The notes under the pieces were generated by a model. The model searched no databases, was not told where the DNA came from, and was given only the letters and a program-made list of their open reading frames with translations. A DNA stretch of 64,000 bases, taken from the NCBI RefSeq assembly GCF_036250755.1, contig NZ_CP109583.1, positions 7,558,001 to 7,622,000 on the forward strand, given 5' to 3'. The translations under genes and the position numbers were made by a program. This stretch comes from Streptomyces uncialis (GTDB taxonomy: Bacteria; Actinomycetota; Actinomycetes; Streptomycetales; Streptomycetaceae). Positions 55,704 to 64,000 of the stretch are shown here, piece after piece. Within the stretch, counting starts at the first letter, position 1; every line of letters begins with the position of its first letter.

Positions 55704-55855
55704 GGCTCAGAACGTACGGGGCGGCGGCTTCGGCGGCAGGTCGGGTGGTCCGTTCAGGCAGGTCGCGGGGGACTGGACCGGGGAGGTGGCGGACCCAGGC
55801 CGGGCGGGTCGCGGGGGCCTGGATCGGGGTCCGCCGGGGCTACCCGAGGGCGAGA

Positions 55856-55896
55856 TTGACGAAACATGCGGAAGACTGCATACTCATGCATATCAG
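55856..55896 (+). promoter_or_regulatory. argG promoter with ARG-box-like sequence
   Basis: TTGACG (55856-55861) and CATACT (55879-55884) are 17 bp apart. The overlapping CTGCATACTCATGCATATC at 55876-55894 contains the TGCATA halves typical of ArgR boxes. The transcript would carry about 30 nt of leader before GTG 55922. Confidence 0.7.
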
Positions 55897-55921
55897 CGAA
55901 TGCACTGTGAGGAGAAAACCC

Positions 55922-58880
<2,959 letters not shown>

Positions 58881-58930
58881 CGGGGCCGGGCGCCGAGTCC
58901 GGGTACCCGGGCCGGGCGCCGAGTCCGAGA

Positions 58931-58960
58931 TCACCGCGCGGCGGCCCTGCCGCGCGGTGA
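58931..58960 (+). terminator. first of two tandem hairpins after argH
   Basis: TCACCGCGCGGC and GCCGCGCGGTGA form a perfect 12-bp stem with a 6-nt loop. Confidence 0.8.
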
Positions 58961-58961
58961 C

Positions 58962-58991
58962 AAGGGTCCGTCGATCGTTCGACGGGCCCTT
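58962..58991 (+). terminator. second tandem hairpin after argH
   Basis: AAGGGtCCGTCGA pairs with TCGACGGgCCCTT, one base after the first hairpin. The two together end the arg transcription unit. Confidence 0.8.
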
Positions 58992-59141
58992 CGCCGTTCC
59001 CGCAGCCTTTCCCGGCCCCAGAAAACCTGTGCGTATCTCCCGGTCTGTCCGGTACCTCTGACAATGATGATGTTCGTGGTGACGCCGCTGGTGGGTCTGA
59101 CCTGGGCATTCACCCCTCGCCTGGGACCTCGACGTTCAGGA

Positions 59142-59159
59142 TGAGACAGTGCTGTCTCA
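59142..59159. promoter_or_regulatory. perfect 18-bp palindromic operator of the TetR-MFS operon
   Basis: TGAGACAG-TG-CTGTCTCA is an uninterrupted perfect inverted repeat. It covers the -35 region (GAGACA at 59144) of a promoter whose -10 is TACCCT at 59167-59172, 17 bp downstream. The transcript would start at or near ATG 59179 (leaderless). Binding by the TetR gene product would block its own operon. Confidence 0.7.
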
Positions 59160-59178
59160 CATGGGCTACCCTCGTCTC

Positions 59179-59727
59179 ATGTCAGTCGACCGAGAAGACG
59201 TGCTGCGCAGCGCCGCCGCGTTGCTCACCCGCCGGGCCACCGCCACCATGGACGAGGTGGCCAAGGCCGCGGGTATCAGCCGGGCCACCCTGCACCGCCA
59301 TTTCGCGGGCCGGGACGCGCTGATCCGCGCGCTGGAGGACCTGGGCCTGCGGGAGTTCGAGGCGGCGCTGGACGAGGCGCGGCTGGGTGAGGGCGACGCC
59401 CTCGGTGCCCTCCGCCGGCTCGTCGCCGCGGCCGAACCCTCGGCCGGACTGATCGCCTTCCTCGTCACGGAGAACGAGCTCTTCGAGGACGGGCAGAACG
59501 AGGGCTGGAACCGGCTCGACGCGCGGATCTGCGCGTTGTTCCGCCGGGGCCAGGAGAGCGGTGAGTTCCGTATCGACCTGAGCACCGTCTGGCTCACCGA
59601 GGCGTTCTACGGGCTGCTCGGCTCGGCCGCCTGGGCGGTGTCGAGCGGCCGGCTGGCCCCCAAGGACTTCCACTTCATGCTGGTCGAGCTCCTGCTCGGC
59701 GGCGTACGACGGAGCGTGACATCATGA
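59179..59727 (+). CDS. TetR family transcriptional regulator
   Basis: 182 aa from ATG 59179. An in-frame ATG at 59149 lies inside the operator, so the leaderless start is chosen. The helix-turn-helix is ATMDEVAKAAGISRATLHRHFAGRDALIRAL. The C-terminal domain (LIAFLVTENELFEDGQNE, WLTEAFYGLLGSAAWAVSSG) senses the ligand. Its TGA overlaps the MFS start (ATGA), so regulator and pump are co-translated. It probably represses both genes. Confidence 0.92.
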   Translation: MSVDREDVLRSAAALLTRRATATMDEVAKAAGISRATLHRHFAGRDALIRALEDLGLREFEAALDEARLGEGDALGALRRLVAAAEPSAGLIAFLVTENELFEDGQNEGWNRLDARICALFRRGQESGEFRIDLSTVWLTEAFYGLLGSAAWAVSSGRLAPKDFHFMLVELLLGGVRRSVTS

Positions 59728-61289
59728 TCGGCAGCAAGAACGCGGCACCAGGGGCCCTGGAGCGCGGCCCCGGACGGTGGCTCGCTCTCGCCGTCCTCGT
59801 CCTGGCCGTACTGCTCGTCGCGGTCGACGCGACGGTGCTCGGCCTCGCCACCCCGTACATCAGTGAGGACCTCGCGCCCACCGGTACCCAGCTGCTGTGG
59901 ATCGGTGACGTCTACTCGTTCGTGATCGCCGGTCTGCTGGTCTCGATGGGCAGCCTCGGTGACCGGATCGGCCGTAAGAAGCTGCTGCTCATCGGCGCGG
60001 TCGCGTTCGGCGCGGTATCGGTGCTCAACGCGTACGCCAGTACGCCCGAGATGCTGATCCTCGCCCGCGCGCTGCTCGGTGTGGCCGGTGCGACGCTGAT
60101 GCCGTCCACGCTGGCCCTGATCCGCAACATCTTCCACGACCCGCGTGAGCGCAGTATCGCCATCGGTGTCTGGGGCGCCGCGGCCTCCGCCGGTATGGCC
60201 GTCGGGCCCGTGGTCGGCGGGTTCCTGCTCGAACACTTCTGGTGGGGCTCGGTCTTCCTGATCAACCTGCCCGTGATGGCCGTGCTCGTCGTGGTCGGCA
60301 TCAAGCTGCTGCCGGAGTCGCGCAACCCCGCTCCGGGGCCGTGGGACCTCATCAGTGTCGTGCTGTCGCTGATCGGCATGATCGCCGTCGTCTACGCGAT
60401 CAAGGAGGCCGCCGCGCACGGCGTGGGTCCCGTGCCGCTGGGCGCCGCCGTGCTCGGTGCCGCCGCCCTGGTCTGGTTCGTGCGCCGTCAGCTGTCGCTG
60501 CCCGCTCCGCTGCTGGACATGCGGCTGTTCAAGAACCGGGGTTTCTCCGGCGCGGTCCTCGCGGACCTGCTGACCATCCTCGGTATGGCCGGACTGATCT
60601 TCTTCCTGTCCCAGTTCCTCCAGCTGGTCCAGGGACGGCCCCCGCTGGAGGCCGGTCTCGCCGAACTCCCCGCCGCGGTCGGCGCGGTCGCCGCGGGACT
60701 GGCCGCCGGTACGGTGGCCCGCCGGTTCTCCGTACGCTCCGTGGTGTCCGCCGGTCTCGCCGCGATCGGTCTGGCGCTGGCCGCGCTGACGGTCCTCCAG
60801 CAGTCCACCGGCTATCCGGTGCTCGGCGCGGTGCTGCTGACGGTCGGTATCGGCTCGGGTCTCGCGTTCACGGTCACCGCGGACGTGATCCTCTCCAGCG
60901 TGCCCAAGGAGCAGGCGGGGTCCGCCTCGGCGGTCTCCGAGACGGCCTACGAACTCGGCGCGGCGCTCGGTATCGCCCTGCTCGGCTCGATCGTGACGGG
61001 TGTGTACCGCGACTTCACGGTCCCGGCCGGGACCCCGCCCGAGGTGGCCGCGGCGGCCCATGAGTCGCTGGGCGGCGCGGTCCACTCCGCGACGGCCCTG
61101 CCGCCGCAGACGGCGGACGCCCTGGTGTCGGCGGCGCAGGCGGCCTTCGTGGACGGGATGCGGCTCGCGGCCGGTGTCGGCGCGGTGGTCCTGCTCGCGA
61201 CCGCGGTCGCCGCCTGGTTCATGCTGCGCGGCCAGCGGCTGGAGAGCGTCGAGGAGCAGCCCGAACGCGAACCCGCGCACCACGCGTGA
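59724..61289 (+). CDS. MFS drug efflux transporter, DHA2 (14-helix) family
   Basis: 521 aa. About 14 hydrophobic helices. Motif D1-like VLLVAVDATVLGLATPYI, motif A GSLGDRIGRKKLL, motif B LARALLGVAGATLMP, and motif C GVWGAAASAGMAVGPVVGGF, the antiporter signature. It resembles QacA/SmvA-type proton-driven exporters of cationic drugs. A large extracytoplasmic loop precedes the last helix (VPAGTPPEVAAAAHESLGGA). Expression is tied to the overlapping TetR gene. Confidence 0.93.
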   Translation: MIGSKNAAPGALERGPGRWLALAVLVLAVLLVAVDATVLGLATPYISEDLAPTGTQLLWIGDVYSFVIAGLLVSMGSLGDRIGRKKLLLIGAVAFGAVSVLNAYASTPEMLILARALLGVAGATLMPSTLALIRNIFHDPRERSIAIGVWGAAASAGMAVGPVVGGFLLEHFWWGSVFLINLPVMAVLVVVGIKLLPESRNPAPGPWDLISVVLSLIGMIAVVYAIKEAAAHGVGPVPLGAAVLGAAALVWFVRRQLSLPAPLLDMRLFKNRGFSGAVLADLLTILGMAGLIFFLSQFLQLVQGRPPLEAGLAELPAAVGAVAAGLAAGTVARRFSVRSVVSAGLAAIGLALAALTVLQQSTGYPVLGAVLLTVGIGSGLAFTVTADVILSSVPKEQAGSASAVSETAYELGAALGIALLGSIVTGVYRDFTVPAGTPPEVAAAAHESLGGAVHSATALPPQTADALVSAAQAAFVDGMRLAAGVGAVVLLATAVAAWFMLRGQRLESVEEQPEREPAHHA

Positions 61290-62026
61290 CCCGCGCGCGG
61301 GTGACCCGGTGAGGGCGTTCCGTCCGGGACTCCCTCACCGAACACATCTGCGGCCGGGCGAGGATGACGCCGGTCCCCGGCGTTGACGGAACGATCCGGA
61401 CGGAGGACGGGCCCGGCGTCGACATGACGCCGGGCCCGCCGCGTGTCCGGGCCGCCGGGAGCGTCCTGGCCCGGTGACCGGGCGGCCCCCCGTCCGCTGC
61501 GTCCGGCCGATCGGCGTACGCCGACCCGGCTTCGCCCGGTCCCGTCGTCACGCCGGGCGCTGCCCCGGGCGGATACCAACTACCCTTCTCCCTGGGGTGA
61601 GTTGTGTCACGGGAACCGTTCGCCGTCGCCCGGCCGTGTCCAGGGTGGGGGTGCGGGGGCGTGCGGGGGCGTATGCGCGGGTCAGGTCCGCGCGGACGGC
61701 GCTGCCGCGCCGGGGGACGGGCTTCGGTGGCCGGGGGCGAGAAATTGCCTCGCTCTTGAGATTCCCGGACCAAGCGGTCATTTTAGATCAGGGGTCGTCG
61801 TATGGAGGGGGAACCGGAGATGACGATGTCGGTGAAGCCGGGTGGAGCCCGCTTTTCTTGCGGCATGATGGGCTGCTCGTACAGTCGGCGACCGGTTCAT
61901 TCCAGCCGGTGCGGCCTTTCCTTCGGGCCGTCTGGCATATGCGTGTCCGGGACGGGTCCCGCGTGGCCCGCGGTCATTCGCTGATCTTGTGCGACGGGAC
62001 CGCAGGCGGGGAAGGGGGACCGGCTC
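61290..62026. other. intergenic region with terminator and no recognised gene
   Basis: 737 bp. After the terminator at 61409-61437 there are open frames (for example 61474-62055) that are Arg/Gly-rich and have no recognisable domain or good ribosome-binding site. G+C falls around 61740-61800. TTGAGA at 61756-61761 with CATTTT 17 bp on is a weak promoter candidate for the antiporter. Confidence 0.5.
61409..61437 (+). terminator. terminator after the MFS gene
   Basis: GGGCCCGGCGTC and GACGCCGGGCCC form a perfect 12-bp stem with a 5-nt loop about 120 nt after the MFS stop. Confidence 0.75.
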
Positions 62027-63487
62027 GTGAAGGCACGCCGTTTATTACGCCGTGACGGGGAGAACTCCTTCCCGCCGGCCCTTGTCGCGGCCATCTGTGC
62101 CGTACTCGCCGGACTCACCGCCGGACAACTCCTCGGTTCCCGGGCCCTGACCGAAGCCTCCTGGTATTCGGCGATGGCGGGACTTCTGCTCGCCGTCGGG
62201 CTCTACGGCAGTACGCATGAGATCGACCCCGGGGAAATCCGGCAGGATCTGCGGGCCCTTGTCTGGACGGTCACCCTCGGCGTCCTGCTCAAGGCCGTAC
62301 TGATCGCGGGCGTCATGATCGCCGCGTTCCGGGAGCCCGAGTACCTCGTCCTCGGTATCGCCGTGGCACAGATCGACCCGCTGTCGGTCGCCGCGATGAA
62401 CCGCAGCAGCCGGATGTCGCCGCGCGCCAAGAACCTGCTGTCGGTCTGGGCGTCCTTCGACGACCCGGTCACCGTGCTGCTCACCCTCTACTTCTCCGTC
62501 CTCGCCTTCCGGTTCTCCGGCCGCTCCGGTTCTCCGGCCGCCGGACCCGCCGGGGACGGTCTGGCGGCGTACGCCCTGAGCCTCGGCGGGAACCTGCTGC
62601 TGTTCGCCGTCGCCGCGGGCCTGTGGTGGGTGCCCCGGCGGCTGTGGCGCCGGGCCCTGGACCGGGAGCGGACCCGGGCGGCGATGCCGCCGCCCGGCCA
62701 GGACACCCCGCTCGCCTCGCCGTTCCCGCGCCTGACCGATCTGCTGTGCCTGCTGCTGGTCGCCGCCGTGGTGGCCGTCGCCGCGCAGACCATGCTGATG
62801 CTCGCGGTCGCCGTGCTCGGCCTGGTCGTCCGGGTCGGCCGGTACGCGGCCCTCGTCAACCGTTCCGTCGCGGTGGCCTTCTCCGTCGCGGCCTTCGTCC
62901 TCGGACTGCTGCTGGTGGACGGGGTGTCCCCCTGGCGCGGCTTCGTGCTGGGGGCCGCCGCGTTCGGCGCGCAGATCCTCATCGGGCTGTTCGCCGTGCC
63001 CCGGCTCTTCCCGGACCTCGACCGCGCCGACCGCGTCCAGCTCGGGCTCGGCCAGCAGAACGGCATCACCGCCATCATCCTGGCGCTGGCCCTGGAACCG
63101 GACTTCCCGGGCACCGTCGCCGTCGTCGGTCCGGCGATCCTCACCATCAACACCCTGCACTACACGGCCAACGGCGTCTGGCGCCGCCGTCAGGACAAGG
63201 CCGACCGGCGTGCTCCCGACGACGAGCCGACGACCCAGCACCACCGGGCTCCGCACCCCGTCCCCGGCGACCCGGCGGGCCGGCACGACGACCCGCGCCC
63301 CGGACCCCTCCCGCCCGCCGCCCCGCCCCGCTCCCGTGCCACGGCCCCCGAGCACGGCTGGCGGTTCATCGGCACCACGGACGCCTTCGCCGCCGCCTCC
63401 CCGGAGCCCGACGCCCCCGCGGCGCCGACCACGCGTCCCGCTGCGGACCCCGCCTCCCGCCCGGCCGACGACACCACGTGTCCGTAG
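62027..63487 (+). CDS. CPA1-type cation:proton (Na+/H+) antiporter
   Basis: 486 aa from GTG 62027, with GAAGGGGGA 8 nt upstream. About ten to twelve membrane helices occupy the first ~390 residues. Functional segments include AVAQIDPLSVAAMNRSSRMS, LLSVWASFDDPVTVLLTLYF (the paired acidic residues of the ion-binding site), and QLGLGQQNGITAIILALALE. The last ~95 residues are a hydrophilic Pro/Ala/His-rich cytoplasmic tail, unusually long and low in complexity. Exchanges Na+ or K+ for protons to control pH and ion balance. Confidence 0.87.
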   Translation: MKARRLLRRDGENSFPPALVAAICAVLAGLTAGQLLGSRALTEASWYSAMAGLLLAVGLYGSTHEIDPGEIRQDLRALVWTVTLGVLLKAVLIAGVMIAAFREPEYLVLGIAVAQIDPLSVAAMNRSSRMSPRAKNLLSVWASFDDPVTVLLTLYFSVLAFRFSGRSGSPAAGPAGDGLAAYALSLGGNLLLFAVAAGLWWVPRRLWRRALDRERTRAAMPPPGQDTPLASPFPRLTDLLCLLLVAAVVAVAAQTMLMLAVAVLGLVVRVGRYAALVNRSVAVAFSVAAFVLGLLLVDGVSPWRGFVLGAAAFGAQILIGLFAVPRLFPDLDRADRVQLGLGQQNGITAIILALALEPDFPGTVAVVGPAILTINTLHYTANGVWRRRQDKADRRAPDDEPTTQHHRAPHPVPGDPAGRHDDPRPGPLPPAAPPRSRATAPEHGWRFIGTTDAFAAASPEPDAPAAPTTRPAADPASRPADDTTCP

Positions 63488-63509
63488 CCGGCCCACGGGG
63501 AGGGGAACG

Positions 63510-64000
63510 ATGAGACACGGGGGACCACGGGCCGTGGCGGGCCTGCCGGTGGCCGCCACCGCCCTGCTGCTGCTCTGCGCGCCGCCCGCGCACACCGACT
63601 CCCGGGAGGACGACGTCCACACCGTCCACTGCCTCGCCGACGACCGCCGCGCCGAAGTGGTGTCGGCGGCCGTCCTGCTGGGCACGGCCACCGCCGTGCG
63701 CGGTGAGCCCGGCCAGCTGCGCGCGGGCCCCGGCCACGGCCGGGAACTGACCGTCGACCAGTGGGCCGAGCGGCACCGCCCCGACTTCCGCCGGGTGTGC
63801 CGCGCCGTCATGACCGCCTCGGGCGACGCCCCGGACAAGGGCGGCGGCGAGAGCCCCGGCGCACTGACGAACGGGCTGCTGCTGGCGGGTGTCGCCGCCG
63901 CCTTCACCGTGCTCGGCAGCGGGGTCGAACGCGGCTCGGCCCACCGCCGCCAGCGCGCCGACACGCTCTCCGGCGCGACCCACGCCTACTCCTACGCCGC
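63510..64000 (+). CDS. exported or membrane protein of unknown function (truncated by window)
   Basis: ATG 63510 has GGGGAGGGGAA just upstream; 163 codons are visible and the frame stays open. An N-terminal signal (GLPVAATALLLLCAPPAHT) is followed by a short extracytoplasmic domain with two cysteines (HTVHCLADD and RRVCRAVMTASG), possibly disulphide-linked. A membrane helix follows near residues 120-137 (LTNGLLLAGVAAAFTVLG). I do not recognise the family. It lies 22 bp after the antiporter and may be in the same operon. Confidence 0.65.
   Translation, partial: MRHGGPRAVAGLPVAATALLLLCAPPAHTDSREDDVHTVHCLADDRRAEVVSAAVLLGTATAVRGEPGQLRAGPGHGRELTVDQWAERHRPDFRRVCRAVMTASGDAPDKGGGESPGALTNGLLLAGVAAAFTVLGSGVERGSAHRRQRADTLSGATHAYSYA

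Noticed and set aside
61474..62055. 193-aa ORF before the antiporter
   Set aside because: It is Arg/Gly-rich with no domain, has no clear ribosome-binding site, and overlaps the antiporter start.

Overview
The window reads as a chromosomal segment of a Streptomyces-like actinomycete. Support: very high G+C with G/C-ending codons, infC-rpmI-rplT next to an RNA methyltransferase and pheST, an argCJBDR-argG-argH cluster, GTG starts, several leaderless promoters, and a dispersed repeat with the core GGGGCGCGGGGAACTGCGC. No tRNA, rRNA or CRISPR array was seen.

Layout. 0-11.6 kb is core translation and information genes: sseB-like and DUF1844 genes (convergent), a structured leader with an attenuator-like hairpin before infC (AUC start), rpmI, rplT, a SpoU-type RNA methyltransferase, an orphan soluble histidine kinase, pheS-pheT and a membrane PP2C phosphatase. 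11.6-28.2 kb is accessory: repeat arrays, a Nudix remnant, a 3-hydroxyacyl-CoA dehydrogenase, a Tat-exported family-10-like glycosyl hydrolase, an EamA exporter divergent from a MocR regulator, a serine beta-lactamase-like hydrolase, a kinase-fold protein, TetR/hydrolase and CGNR/epoxide-hydrolase divergent pairs, and an SMI1/KNR4-type protein.

28,271-49,176 is a roughly 20.9 kb Tn7-like transposon inserted between the epoxide hydrolase and argC. It has 23-bp imperfect terminal inverted repeats, a 6-bp flanking direct repeat (ACCGGC), repeated TnsB-type end sites, and a tnsA-tnsB-tnsC-tniQ operon reading inward from the right end. tnsC carries an in-frame amber codon just before its Walker A motif. 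The cargo is lower in G+C and looks like a defence island: an unrecognised 1219-aa protein with a C-terminal PD-(D/E)XK-like motif; an OLD/TOPRIM nuclease plus UvrD-type helicase (Gabija-like, overlapping genes); and a 1524-aa superfamily 1 helicase fused to a Vsr/DUF559-like nuclease, followed 1 nt later by a protein with an HEPN-like C-terminus. IS3, ISAs1 and IS481 remnants lie between the cargo modules. A tnsA-like 60-bp scrap lies just outside the left end.

49.2-58.9 kb is arginine biosynthesis (argC, J, B, D, R, then argG, argH) with promoter and ARG-box-like sequences before argC and argG, interrupted by a repeat cluster and an L,D-transpeptidase. 58.9-64 kb holds a TetR-MFS drug-efflux pair behind an 18-bp perfect palindrome, a Na+/H+ antiporter and a truncated exported protein.

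The most notable signals are the defence-loaded Tn7-like element, its nonsense-interrupted tnsC, the uncharacterised 1219-aa protein and the helicase-nuclease/HEPN pair. Next come the GGGGCGCGGGGAACTGCGC repeat family, including a ~277-bp element with inverted ends present in two inverted copies 43 kb apart. All assignments are by eye from sequence; no database search was run.
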